DNA of 56,965 nt from Desulfovibrionaceae bacterium (lineage in GTDB: Bacteria > Desulfobacterota > Desulfovibrionia > Desulfovibrionales > Desulfovibrionaceae). Under the pieces are notes generated by a model. It saw only the letters and a program-made list of their open reading frames with translations. It searched no databases and was not told the origin of the DNA. The first letter of the stretch is position 1; each line of letters starts with the position of its first letter. Of the stretch, positions 36,336 to 45,060 are shown piece after piece. Location: contig WSYE01000014.1 of the NCBI GenBank assembly GCA_009773665.1, forward strand, positions 52,285 to 109,249. Reading direction: 5' to 3'. The position numbers and the translations under genes are program-made.

Positions 36336-37556
36336 ATGCGTGCAGTGTTTGTGCTGTCGAGTTTGCTTGTCGTGTTGTTTTCATCAGTTCCTTGTTCGGC
36401 TGGAAGCGGCAAATCTCCAAGCAAGAATGATTTTGTGAAGTACGAATACATCGATGAATATGATATTGAAAAACTCAACAGCATTCTGGCGAATGATTTG
36501 AAACAATTCACAAAAGAACAAACCAACTTTTCCCCTGCACGGTACGCAGTCAAGCTGTACAAAGTCACCTATGCCACTGTGATTCCGGAGAAGGGGAACC
36601 GGCGAACTGTCGCATCCGGTCTTGTGGCGGTGCCGCAGACGGGCGGCGATCGCTTTGATGTCGTGTCGTACCAGCATGGGACCGTGTTTTCGAAGACCGA
36701 GGTACCGTCTTCTCCAGAGCAGTCGGCGGAAACCCGACTGGTGCTGGCCAGCTTCGCCGCTCAGGGCTATGTTGTTGTCGCCGCCGACTACATCGGCAAG
36801 GGCGTCTCCACCGAGCCAGACAGCTATCTCGTGAAGGACAGCACCGCCCAGGCCTGCTTCGACATGCTTTACGCGGCCAAAGCCGTGTGCGCCGAGCTTG
36901 GCGTTGGCCTCGGCAAACTGTTCCTGAGCGGCTGGTCCCAGGGTTCATACAGCACCTTGGTGTTTTTGAAGAAGCTCGAGGCCAGCGGCGTCCCGGTGAC
37001 CGCCTTGGGGGTGGCGAGTACGCCCAACGATCTCTACCTCTCCCTTGAGAGGTGGTTGAACGCAAAATCGCCCCAGGACGTCAACTGGCTGGTTGGCGTG
37101 ACTCTTCTCATCCTGGGGTCGTATGAGAATTATTACGGACCGCAGTCGCTTCGCTCAGATGCAATCAGACCCGAGTATCTGGCGACCGCGCGCAAATTGT
37201 ACGGCAATTCGATTTCCTGGGAAGCTGCAGAGAAGGAGTTGCCATTGTACAGCAAAGATTTCGTGCAGGAAAAATTTGCGGAACTCGGAGCGATCGCCGG
37301 GGGCGGATTTTTCGCAAAGCTCCAGGAGAACATAGCCTATTGCTGGCGCTTCAAGACCACGACGCGCTTCTATTACGGAAAGATCGATGAAGTCGTTCCC
37401 CCGTACGTGGCAACGCTTCCCGTGGAGTATCAGCGGGCCATAGGCGGGGCCGAGTCCAGGGCCGTGTATGCTGGTGACAGGGCGAATCATCGGGGAACGT
37501 TCGTTTTCGGGCTGTCCGATCAGGTGGAATGGTTTCGCTCTCTGCAGAGGGAATGA
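36336..37556 (+). CDS. Secreted alpha/beta-hydrolase
   Basis: 406 residues with a signal peptide (VFVLSSLLVVLFSSVPCSAG). The nucleophile elbow is GWSQGSY (Ser near residue 205), preceded by SYQHGT and VVAADYIGKG and followed by a likely Asp (KIDEV) and His (ANHRGT), giving a full catalytic triad. It resembles secretory lipase/esterase-type hydrolases; the substrate is unknown. The first 250 bp are noticeably more AT-rich than the genes around it. An AAGGA site precedes the ATG. It begins a three-gene plus-strand block inside an ABC transporter locus. Confidence 0.78.
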   Translation: MRAVFVLSSLLVVLFSSVPCSAGSGKSPSKNDFVKYEYIDEYDIEKLNSILANDLKQFTKEQTNFSPARYAVKLYKVTYATVIPEKGNRRTVASGLVAVPQTGGDRFDVVSYQHGTVFSKTEVPSSPEQSAETRLVLASFAAQGYVVVAADYIGKGVSTEPDSYLVKDSTAQACFDMLYAAKAVCAELGVGLGKLFLSGWSQGSYSTLVFLKKLEASGVPVTALGVASTPNDLYLSLERWLNAKSPQDVNWLVGVTLLILGSYENYYGPQSLRSDAIRPEYLATARKLYGNSISWEAAEKELPLYSKDFVQEKFAELGAIAGGGFFAKLQENIAYCWRFKTTTRFYYGKIDEVVPPYVATLPVEYQRAIGGAESRAVYAGDRANHRGTFVFGLSDQVEWFRSLQRE

Positions 37557-37653
37557 CCCCTCATGCGCCTCGCGGGCATGAACCCTGCGCGCTTGCGGGG
37601 GTCTGAACATGGTTTGAGCGCCTCACCCGAACTTTTGACAAAGGACGTAGCGC

Positions 37654-39339
37654 ATGCCCACGCAAGGACAAGGATCTGTCAGGACAATCCATGCCGACAT
37701 ACTTGTGGTCGGCGGCGGCATGGCCGGCTTCTTCGCCGCGCATCGCGCCGTGGAAAGGGGCTTCGAGGTAGTGGTCGTGGACAAGGGGACCGTGGGGCGC
37801 TCCGGGTTCACGCCATGGGCGAACACGTTCAGCGTCTTTGATGAATCCCTCGGGGACACGCGGGCGGATTGGATCGCCGGAGTTCAGTCGAAGGGAGAAT
37901 ATCTCGTCAATCTGGACTATTTCAACATGCAGATTGAAGACTCGCCCGCCCGCTACGCCCAACTGCTGCAATGGGGCATTGTCGACGACACCCGCCCCGA
38001 ATGGGACGCCGCCAGCGGCATTTCACCCCAGAAATACCTTCTGGGGCACGACCGCCGCATCATCATGCCGAAAATCCTGAAAAAGGCCGGAGTCACTTTG
38101 ACGCAGCGGGTGATGGTGACCGATCTGCTCAAGGACGGCGACCGCGTCATTGGGGCCGTGGGCTTCCACATGGAGGACAGCGAAGCCCTGGTGTTTTGCG
38201 CCAAGGCGACCATCCTCTGCGCCGGAGCGGGGGGCTACAAGGCCCCCGGGTATCCCATACATTCGTGCACCTTCGACGGGGACGCGATGGCCTACCGGGC
38301 CGGGGCATCCATTGCCGGGAAAGACTTTATGGACTTCCACTTCACCGGCGACATCCATCCCTGGGATGTGTTCGAGATGGAGAAAGAGGTCTTCATCAAC
38401 CGCATCTATCCCACGAAAGGCCCCACGGTCGCCGGTTGCGGCGTCAGCATCGACCCGATTTTCAAGGTCCATCAAGACGCGCCGCCCCTTGCCGACTTCC
38501 TGCCCGAAGACCCTCCGCCCATGGACCCGCGGGAATACCGCAACAAGGGAAAGAGCCTCATGCCCAAGATGCCGAAGGGCAACATCGTCATGGGCGCGGC
38601 CACCGGGCTGGGGGTGCACAAATCCGAAGGCGTCTGGCCGGTGGATGACCGGTGCTCCTCCGGTGTCCCCGGCCTGTACGCGGCGGGCGACGAGCTGGCA
38701 TCCATGATTTGCGGGGCGTGCTATCCCTCCACCGGATTGGGGCTTTCCGGCTCGGCCGTGCAGGGCTGGCGGGCGGGCGACGCCGCCTCGGACTTTGCCG
38801 CCCAGGCCGATGTCCCGGCATATCCTGCGGAGCAGGCCAGCGCACTTCTTGAAACGATGTACGCCCCGTTGAACCGTGCCCGCGGATTTTGTCCCAGATG
38901 GGCCAGCCAGGTTCTTTTGAACACCATGGCGCCGTACTACATCCTGCTCGTGATGAACGAGGACCGCCTTGCAAGCGCGCTCAACCAGGTATCCTTCCTG
39001 CATGAACATGTGGCCGCCAGATTTAAAGCTGCGGACACTCACGAGCTTCGCCTGGTCCACGAGACCCGAAGCATGATACTGAACGCCGAGATGAAGCTTC
39101 GTGCATGCCTGATGCGCAAGGAAAGCCGCGGGAACCACTACCGGGAGGATCATCCGGCGAGAAACGACTCGGAATGGCTTGCCTGGGTTTTGATCAGTTC
39201 CGGCGAGAACGGAACGATGCGGCTGAGGAAGGAACCGGTTCCCGAGGCATGGGCTGGAGACAGGGGCGAATCGTACTTCACGCGTTACCCGAGGCGGTTC
39301 CCGGGCGAGCTCGAGTTCCTGGCCACTAGTAAAATTTGA
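37654..39339 (+). CDS. AprA/fumarate-reductase-like FAD flavoprotein
   Basis: 561 residues. The FAD-binding start (DILVVGGGMAGFFAAHRAVE), the GRSGFTPWAN flavin-contact segment, DFMDFHFTGDIHPWD and the C-terminal GLYAAGDELASM match the succinate dehydrogenase/fumarate reductase/adenylylsulfate reductase superfamily, closest in feel to AprA-like proteins. It is about 100 residues shorter than dissimilatory AprA. No signal peptide. It is followed 10 bp later by a two-cluster ferredoxin, as AprA is by AprB, so the pair should act as a cytoplasmic oxidoreductase. The substrate is unknown. Confidence 0.8.
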   Translation: MPTQGQGSVRTIHADILVVGGGMAGFFAAHRAVERGFEVVVVDKGTVGRSGFTPWANTFSVFDESLGDTRADWIAGVQSKGEYLVNLDYFNMQIEDSPARYAQLLQWGIVDDTRPEWDAASGISPQKYLLGHDRRIIMPKILKKAGVTLTQRVMVTDLLKDGDRVIGAVGFHMEDSEALVFCAKATILCAGAGGYKAPGYPIHSCTFDGDAMAYRAGASIAGKDFMDFHFTGDIHPWDVFEMEKEVFINRIYPTKGPTVAGCGVSIDPIFKVHQDAPPLADFLPEDPPPMDPREYRNKGKSLMPKMPKGNIVMGAATGLGVHKSEGVWPVDDRCSSGVPGLYAAGDELASMICGACYPSTGLGLSGSAVQGWRAGDAASDFAAQADVPAYPAEQASALLETMYAPLNRARGFCPRWASQVLLNTMAPYYILLVMNEDRLASALNQVSFLHEHVAARFKAADTHELRLVHETRSMILNAEMKLRACLMRKESRGNHYREDHPARNDSEWLAWVLISSGENGTMRLRKEPVPEAWAGDRGESYFTRYPRRFPGELEFLATSKI

Positions 39340-39349
39340 GGGGGATGGA

Positions 39350-39571
39350 ATGCCGGTGGAATATTACGATCACGGCCTGTGCAATGGATGCGGGACATGC
39401 GTTCTAACTTGTCCGTGCGATGTTTTCCGGTTGGACAAACAGAACAAGAAGACGATTATCGCCTACAGATCGGAGTGCCAAGTTTGCGGCATGTGCATCA
39501 TATATTGCCCCACGGGCGCCATTGCCGTCACCCCGGAAAAGGACATAAAGGCAATGACGGCATATATGTAG
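39350..39571 (+). CDS. 2[4Fe-4S] ferredoxin (AprB-like)
   Basis: 73 residues. Two cluster motifs are complete: CNGCGTCVLTCP and CQVCGMCIIYCP. It would pass electrons to or from the flavoprotein encoded just upstream. True AprB is about twice as long; this protein has only the ferredoxin core. Start at the ATG preceded by GAGGGGGATGGA. Confidence 0.9.
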   Translation: MPVEYYDHGLCNGCGTCVLTCPCDVFRLDKQNKKTIIAYRSECQVCGMCIIYCPTGAIAVTPEKDIKAMTAYM

Positions 39572-39604
39572 CGCGCCACGTCTATCTTGAGCCCCCTCAG
39601 AAGA

Positions 39605-39636
39605 AAGGGGGAACGGAGCGGACCCCGTTTCCCCCA
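39605..39636 (-). terminator. Terminator of the ABC binding-protein gene
   Basis: On the minus strand GGGGGAAACGG..CCGTTCCCCC is followed by TTTCTTCT, 23 bp beyond the stop of the minus-strand gene; on the plus strand it closes the ferredoxin block. Confidence 0.65.
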
Positions 39637-39658
39637 CAACAAGCACGTATCGGGCGAT

Positions 39659-40606
39659 CTACTCGAACTTCTTCACAGCCTTCTTCACCACCTCTTCCGG
39701 CACGGTGACGCCCTGGGCCTTGGCGGCCTTCAGGTTCAGGTGCACGTCCAGGTTCTTCAGGCTTTCAACGGGCATGGTGGCGGGTTTCGCACCGTCCATG
39801 ATCTTCTTGGCCATGGCGGCGGTCTGCTTGCCCATGGCGTAGTAATCTATGGCCAGCGCGGCGATAGCGCCCTTGGACACGGATTCGTTGTCGGAGCTGA
39901 ACAGGGGCAGCTTGTTATCCTCGCAGACCTTCACCACGGACTCGAAGGCCGAGACCACGGTGTTGTCCAGGCCGATGTACACGGCGTCGGCCTTGCCGAC
40001 GAGGCTCTTGGCGGCCTGGAACACGCCGCCGGAGTTGGTCACGGTGGCCTCGGCAACGGTGAGGCCCATCTTGGCGGCTGCGGCCTTCACGGCGTTGACC
40101 TGGCTCACGGAGTTAGCCTCGCCCGCGTTATAGACGATGCCGATGCGTGTAGCCTTGGGCACGATGGTCTTGATGAGTTCGAGCTGCTTGTCCACGGGGG
40201 GCATGTCGGTCATGCCGGTGAGGTTGCCGCCGGGGGCTTCCATGGTCTTCACGAGGCCCGCGCCCACTGGGTCGGACACGGCGGTGAACACCACGGGGAT
40301 GTCCTTTATCTTCTGGGCGCAGACCTGCGCGCCCGGGGTGGCGATGGCCAGCACCAGAGTGGGCTTCTCGTCGAGCATCTGCCCGGCGATCTGCACGTTG
40401 GTGGCGGCGTTGCCCTGGGCGATGTGAACGTTGAACTTGGCGTCCACGCCCATCTCCTTCAGGCCGTCCATGAAGCCTTTGCGGGCGTTGTCCAGGGCGG
40501 GGTGCTCCACGATCTGTGTGATGGAGACGACCTTCTGCTGGGCCAGCGCCGTGGTGGCCGCGAGCGCCAGAACGGCTGCGGCCATCAGTGTGAGAAAACG
40601 TTTCAT
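39659..40606 (-). CDS. ABC transporter substrate-binding protein (PF04392)
   Basis: 315 residues. A signal peptide (MKRFLTLMAAAVLALAATTA) precedes the TrpX/PF04392 fold: VSITQIVEHPALDNARKGFM, AIATPGAQVCAQKIKDIPVV, VSDPVGAGLV and GIVYNAGEANSV. It would bind a small organic ligand in the periplasm and deliver it to the permease/ATPase encoded at 34332-36010. The usual gene order binding protein-permease-ATPase is kept on this strand but is broken by the plus-strand block 36336-39571. An AAGGAG site precedes the ATG. Confidence 0.9.
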   Translation of the reverse strand: MKRFLTLMAAAVLALAATTALAQQKVVSITQIVEHPALDNARKGFMDGLKEMGVDAKFNVHIAQGNAATNVQIAGQMLDEKPTLVLAIATPGAQVCAQKIKDIPVVFTAVSDPVGAGLVKTMEAPGGNLTGMTDMPPVDKQLELIKTIVPKATRIGIVYNAGEANSVSQVNAVKAAAAKMGLTVAEATVTNSGGVFQAAKSLVGKADAVYIGLDNTVVSAFESVVKVCEDNKLPLFSSDNESVSKGAIAALAIDYYAMGKQTAAMAKKIMDGAKPATMPVESLKNLDVHLNLKAAKAQGVTVPEEVVKKAVKKFE

Positions 40607-40780
40607 GCCTGCTCCTTGTCTGCTGTTGTCGCCATATTCTGGCAAATGCGGGGGAATTCATACCATGCCGGAGCATATCAGCGCAATGCGCACGTTCGAC
40701 CATGCAGTCGGACGGGCAGACGCCGCTTACGCCAGGGGCGGCATTTTGTTTGCGCTGAACACGAGCGGCGGAGGGGGGAC

Positions 40781-40803
40781 AGGCCGACCTGATTGGTCGG
40801 CCT
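40781..40803 (-). terminator. Hairpin after the YibQ-like gene
   Basis: AGGCCGAC..GTCGGCCT, 8-bp stem, 35 bp beyond the minus-strand stop. There is no U-run, so termination is uncertain. Confidence 0.4.
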
Positions 40804-40837
40804 GAAGAGGAGCGAAATCCGGAAAAGCGGCTGAGCC

Positions 40838-41848
40838 TCAGTTCCCCTTGAGCTGCCTGGAGAGGGTCACCAGGGCGATGGACTTGTCACGCCGTATATC
40901 CCATGCGGCCAGGGCGGCGATAGTCTCGGGGTAGGGGTGGCCGATGGCCACGGCGCGGCCCTTGGCGCGGGCTTCCTTCTCGGCCTGGGCCAGCATGAGA
41001 AGCGCCGGTTGCTGGCCGCGCTCGTTGTCCAGGAACACGGTGCGCGCGAGGTTGGGAACTTGGGATTTCGCGGCTTCCTTGCCCGCGACGCTCTTTGCCG
41101 AGGTGAGCGAATCCAGGAAGAAGACCCCGCGCCCCTTGAGATCGGTCATGACCGCAGCCATGAGCACGGCGTCTTCGGTGGCCTTGGAGCCGGTGTGGTT
41201 GCTGACGCCCACGGCGTGGGGCACCTGGGCCAGATGCGCAGCCAGGATTGCGGCAGTCTCCGGCACAGTCATTCCCGCGCGCAGGGTTCCGGCTGCCTGC
41301 GGCGCGGAGCCGTGCGCGTCCATGGGCTGGTGCAGGATGACTTCCATCCCGGCCTTGGCTGCCATGGCGTCCACTTCCCTGGTGTGGGGGAGGTTGGGCA
41401 TGATGGAAAACGTGACGGGCAGGCCCAGGTCCAAAAGGTCCCTGGCCTGATCCAGGGAGCCACCCAGGTCGTCGATGACGATGGTCAGGCGCGGGCTGCC
41501 GGGCTTAAGCGGCAGCTCGGGCTGGGCCGGTGTCGCCGGTGCCGTGACAGCGGGAGCCGCCGGTGTCGCCGGAGCCTGGGCGGAAACCGCTGGAGGAGTT
41601 TCCGGGGACGCGGCGGTCTTCTCAGGCGCCGGGGCCGGAGCTTTGGTCTGGGCCGGAGTATGTGCCTGAGGCGCTGGGGTCTTGGGGGCCTTCTGGTCCG
41701 GCAGATAGAAGAAGGCATAGCCGAAGAACAGAAGGATGGCTGCTACGGCCACGCCAGCGAAGAAAACGAGCGCGGCCGGAGAGTCTTTCCGGCCGCGCTG
41801 GGATTTCGCGGGACGCCGCCGGGGCTTGCCGGGGCTTTTTTGGGGCAT
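40838..41848 (-). CDS. Divergent polysaccharide deacetylase (YibQ-like)
   Basis: 336 residues. A basic start, one membrane helix (about 25-48), a Pro/Ala-rich periplasmic linker (about 50-115), then the PF04748 domain: LTIVIDDLGGSLDQARDLLD, MEVILHQPMDAHG, GVSNHTGSKATED and AIGHPYPETI. The family is related to polysaccharide deacetylases and is found beside envC and ctpA, as here, so it probably acts on the envelope or in cell separation. Third in the order envC-ctpA-yibQ. Repeat R1 copy D fills the gap to ctpA and ends 20 bp before this start. Confidence 0.85.
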   Translation of the reverse strand: MPQKSPGKPRRRPAKSQRGRKDSPAALVFFAGVAVAAILLFFGYAFFYLPDQKAPKTPAPQAHTPAQTKAPAPAPEKTAASPETPPAVSAQAPATPAAPAVTAPATPAQPELPLKPGSPRLTIVIDDLGGSLDQARDLLDLGLPVTFSIMPNLPHTREVDAMAAKAGMEVILHQPMDAHGSAPQAAGTLRAGMTVPETAAILAAHLAQVPHAVGVSNHTGSKATEDAVLMAAVMTDLKGRGVFFLDSLTSAKSVAGKEAAKSQVPNLARTVFLDNERGQQPALLMLAQAEKEARAKGRAVAIGHPYPETIAALAAWDIRRDKSIALVTLSRQLKGN

Positions 41849-41868
41849 GGTGTTCTGGCTAGTCGTGC

Positions 41869-41953
41869 GTTCTCAAGAGACGTTCACAAACATTATGAAC
41901 GTAACCTAAAAGAACCATTCATTTTGTTTTTGAAAAACATTTCATGTTTTTCA
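41869..41953 (-). repeat. R1 dispersed repeat, copy D (overlaps the ctpA 3' end)
   Basis: On the minus strand the head TGAAAAACAT-gaa-ATGTTTTTCA (41953-41931) is followed by ACAAAATGAATGGTTCTTTT, the TTCATAA..GTGAAC hairpin and GAGAACG. It supplies the last eleven codons and the stop of ctpA and fills the spacer to the next gene. Confidence 0.85.
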
Positions 41954-43202
41954 GCTCCAGGGCCAGCTTGAGCTGGTTGTCGCGCTCCATGAGCTCCTTG
42001 ATCCTGACCTTGGGATCACCACTTTCGGTGGTTTTCTTCTTGCGGCTCAGGTTGTCCAGGTGGCGCGACAGATCGCGTTCACGCACCTGATGGCCCTGGG
42101 CGAAGAGGTCCTTTTCCTTGTCCAGGTCCTGAAGCGGCACCTTGAAGTCGGGTTCGATACCCTCGGCCTGGATGGAGCGACCGCTGGGCGTGTAGTACAG
42201 GGCGGTGGTCAGCTTGACGCCGGAGCCGTCGTTCAGGGGAATGACGGTCTGCACAGAGCCCTTGCCGAAGGTCTTGTCACCCACCAGCAGGGCGCGCTTG
42301 TTGTCCTGGAGCGCACCGGCCACGATCTCGGAGGCGGAGGCGGAACCGGCGTTGATCACCACGGTGACCGGCATGCTCACCTCGGAGCCGTCCTTCTTGG
42401 ACTCGAAGTCCTTGCGCTGCTCGTCGCGCCGTCCCTTGATGGTGACGATGCGGCCCTTGGACAGGAAGAAGTCGGAGACGCTCACGGCCTGATCGAGCAG
42501 TCCGCCGGGGTTGTTGCGCAGGTCCAGGATGATGCCCTTGATGGGCTCCCCGGCCTTGGAGGCGCTCTTCACGGCGTCCTTCAGCTCGTTGGTGGTGTTT
42601 TCGTTGAAGCGGGTGATGCGCACCAGCAGGTATCCGGGTTCGACCTCGGAGGCCTTCACGGACACGATGGGGATGGCCTCGCGCACGATGCGCAGCTTCT
42701 CGGGCTTGTTGCTGCCCTTGTGCACGATGGTCATGGATACGGGCTTGCCCTTGGGGCCACGGATGCGCTGCACCGCGTCCATCAGGGACATGTCCTGGGT
42801 GGACTGGCCTTCGATTTCCACGATCACGTCCCCGGCGCGCAGCCCGGCCTTGTCGGCGGGGGTGTCGTCGATGGGGGAGATGACCGTGATGCGGCCGTTT
42901 TCCACGGTGATTTCGATGCCGATGCCGGAGAACTCGCCGGAGGTGCTGACCTGCATCTCCTTGAAGTCCTCCTTGGTCAGGAAGCTGGAATGGGGGTCAA
43001 GCTGTTGCAGCATGCCCACGATGGCGCCGTCGATCAGTTCCTGGCGCGTCACGCTTTTGACGTAGTTGCCTTCAACCAGCTCGAGCACTTGGCTGAAACG
43101 TTTCAGAGGGCCGAAGCGGTCCTCCTGGGCCAGGGCAAGCCCGGCAGTAAGAAGCAGGGCGACGACCATGACGGCCAACCCAGCCTTGGAAAAGCGGGAC
43201 AT
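41919..43202 (-). CDS. ctpA: Carboxy-terminal processing protease CtpA (S41)
   Basis: 427 residues. Signal peptide (AGLAVMVVALLLTAGLALAQ), PDZ domain (about 85-170), then the S41 core: LDLRNNPGGLLDQAV, the catalytic serine in INAGSASASEIVAGAL and the lysine in VGDKTFGKGSVQ. It cleaves the C-termini of periplasmic targets. A CTGGAGG site precedes the ATG. The final residues LKNMKCFSKTK and the stop codon are encoded by repeat R1 copy D, so the C-terminus has been altered by the repeat. Confidence 0.95.
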   Translation of the reverse strand: MSRFSKAGLAVMVVALLLTAGLALAQEDRFGPLKRFSQVLELVEGNYVKSVTRQELIDGAIVGMLQQLDPHSSFLTKEDFKEMQVSTSGEFSGIGIEITVENGRITVISPIDDTPADKAGLRAGDVIVEIEGQSTQDMSLMDAVQRIRGPKGKPVSMTIVHKGSNKPEKLRIVREAIPIVSVKASEVEPGYLLVRITRFNENTTNELKDAVKSASKAGEPIKGIILDLRNNPGGLLDQAVSVSDFFLSKGRIVTIKGRRDEQRKDFESKKDGSEVSMPVTVVINAGSASASEIVAGALQDNKRALLVGDKTFGKGSVQTVIPLNDGSGVKLTTALYYTPSGRSIQAEGIEPDFKVPLQDLDKEKDLFAQGHQVRERDLSRHLDNLSRKKKTTESGDPKVRIKELMERDNQLKLALELKNMKCFSKTK

Positions 43203-43246
43203 AATATCGCCTCCAGCGAAAATCCGACCGCAATAGTGCGGATGAA

Positions 43247-44326
43247 TCAGGATGCCGGGGTCGGGACGGCCACGTGACCGACCACAAACCATCGGCTGGG
43301 GTTACTTGGTTTCAAGCCGAAACGCAATTCAAAAGACATGCCGGAAGCGCCGGGAACCGGGAACTCGCCCGCAACTCCGAGCGCTTCGCCCCGCGTAACA
43401 TCCTGGCCCGGCTTCACGCTCAGGCGGGCCATGTGGGCATACACCGTGGCCGCCGCGCCCCCGTGGGCCAGCACTACCACATGCCCCAGGCCCTTGAGCT
43501 CGCCCGCGAAGGCCACCCGGCCCCAATAGGCGGCGCGCACGGCCTCAGCTCTGGCGGTTTTGAAACCCAGGCCGTTTCGCGGTGGGGAGGCCTCGGGATC
43601 GAAGGCCTGGACCTGTTCTCCGGCAACAGGGCGCGCAAGCTGTCCCTGGGCCGCGTCGAGGGGTTTGTCCTGAACCATGGCTGGCGAAAGTTCCGCCTGG
43701 GCCACGATCTCCAGGACGCGCTCCAGCAGCTCACGGGGCGCAAGGCGTTCATGGCGCAAGGAGGCGAGTTCCCGCCGAAGCTTGAGGCGTGCCTCCAAAA
43801 TGGCGTCACGGGTCTTCTCCACCAGGGCGTTCTGGGCGTCGGCCTCTGGCCTGAGCTCGGCCTCCTTGGCCAGATTGGCGGTCAGCTCGCTGTTTTTCAG
43901 GCTCATGCCTGAGAGTTCCCCGCGCACCTCGACGTATTGCGCGCCGAGCCAGGTCAGGGTGCGGTCCGTCTCGTCCCAGGGTGCGGCTGGGGCGCTCAGC
44001 ATGCCTTTCAGGCGCACGTCCATCTCCCAGAGCTTGGGGAGCAGGGCGCGCAAGCGTGTGGTCAGGCCCGCCAGCTCATCCTCGGTGGCCTGGCGCTCCC
44101 GCGCGAGCCTGCCCAGTTCGCCCGAGAGGGCGGCCTGGCGGGTCTTCTGGGTCTTCAGCCGCGCCTCAAGAAACGTGATGTCGCTTAGGATCTTGTCAAG
44201 TTCGGGGCGCGCGGCGCGCTCGGCCTGGGTGGGCTCCGACGGGGGCGGGGCCTGAGCCTGTGCCAGAGCAGGCGTTGCGAGGCCCAGAAGGGCCGCGATC
44301 AGGAGAGAAAAGATCCCAAGGGGCAT
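43247..44326 (-). CDS. EnvC-like murein hydrolase activator (LytM/M23)
   Basis: 359 residues. Signal peptide (MPLGIFSLLIAALLGLATPA), a long coiled coil (about 30-230), and a C-terminal LytM domain (VVLAHGGAAATVYAHMARLS, VKPGQDVTRGEALGVAG, MSFELRFG). Typical metal ligands are lost (HFEIR reads SFELR), as in EnvC, which activates amidases rather than cutting peptidoglycan itself. It precedes ctpA and the YibQ-like gene in the same order as in many proteobacteria. The start overlaps the glycosylase gene by 28 bp. Confidence 0.85.
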   Translation of the reverse strand: MPLGIFSLLIAALLGLATPALAQAQAPPPSEPTQAERAARPELDKILSDITFLEARLKTQKTRQAALSGELGRLARERQATEDELAGLTTRLRALLPKLWEMDVRLKGMLSAPAAPWDETDRTLTWLGAQYVEVRGELSGMSLKNSELTANLAKEAELRPEADAQNALVEKTRDAILEARLKLRRELASLRHERLAPRELLERVLEIVAQAELSPAMVQDKPLDAAQGQLARPVAGEQVQAFDPEASPPRNGLGFKTARAEAVRAAYWGRVAFAGELKGLGHVVVLAHGGAAATVYAHMARLSVKPGQDVTRGEALGVAGEFPVPGASGMSFELRFGLKPSNPSRWFVVGHVAVPTPAS

Positions 44327-44949
44327 GTGTGGCACAGCTGATTCCGGGTTTTGCAGTATTGATTGCCAACGCCCACCAGTTGGGCGTGGAAGTCGCCCAG
44401 GAAGGCGGGGTCTGGGTCCAGCACGTCCATGAAGAAGTCGCGCGTCTCTTCGTAGTCGGCGTCCTCGGGCAGAAGGCCGTGGCGCGAGAGTATACGCCGG
44501 GTGTAGGCATCCACCACGAAGCTCGGCATCTGGAGCGCATAACACAGGATGGAGTCCGCCGTCTCCGGGCCGATGCCGCTTACTTCCAGCAGCTCCCCGC
44601 GCACGTCAGTCATGTCGCGATCCGCAAGCAGCCCAAGATCGAAATCGCAGCTTGCCGACAGATAGTCCAGGAGGTTTCTCAGCCGTCTGGCCTTCAGGCG
44701 GAAGAAGCCCGCCGGATGGATGAGCCGCTCCAGTTCGGGCAGGCTCAGGGCGTGGATGGTGTGCGGATCGAGCGCACCGGCCTGCTCCAGGTTGGAGAGG
44801 GCCTTTTCCACGCCTTTCCAGGCGGTGTTCTGGGTGAGCACCGCTCCCACGCAGACCTCGAAGGGCGTTTTGGCGGGCCACCAGTTTCGTGGGCCGTTGG
44901 CCGAGAGCATGGCCTGATAATAGCCGAGAAGCACGTCGCGTCGCTGCAT
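44299..44949 (-). CDS. Endonuclease III-like DNA glycosylase (COG2231)
   Basis: 216 residues. The helix-hairpin-helix and catalytic aspartate are present: LLEVSGIGPETADSILCYAL and SFVVDAYTRRIL. The early block PFEVCVGAVLTQNTAWKGVE holds the family active-site region. It resembles the HP0602/MagIII group of base-excision glycosylases. The C-terminal iron-sulfur motif is incomplete: CKTRNQLCHTCPLGSFLS has three cysteines and stops where the fourth should be. It is followed by envC with an overlap. Confidence 0.85.
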   Translation of the reverse strand: MQRRDVLLGYYQAMLSANGPRNWWPAKTPFEVCVGAVLTQNTAWKGVEKALSNLEQAGALDPHTIHALSLPELERLIHPAGFFRLKARRLRNLLDYLSASCDFDLGLLADRDMTDVRGELLEVSGIGPETADSILCYALQMPSFVVDAYTRRILSRHGLLPEDADYEETRDFFMDVLDPDPAFLGDFHAQLVGVGNQYCKTRNQLCHTCPLGSFLS

Positions 44950-45060
44950 GGCGCAGTACTAGCCGGGGCACGGCCCTGCGGGCAAGCCTTGATGCGTTGC
45001 AAAAAACGGGGCGTCGTGTATGGAACAGGCTAGCAAATCCCTTTTCAAGGAGACCATCCT

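Noticed and set aside
41490..41700. Repetitive Pro/Ala-coding stretch
   Set aside because: It is the periplasmic linker of the YibQ-like protein and not a separate repeat element.
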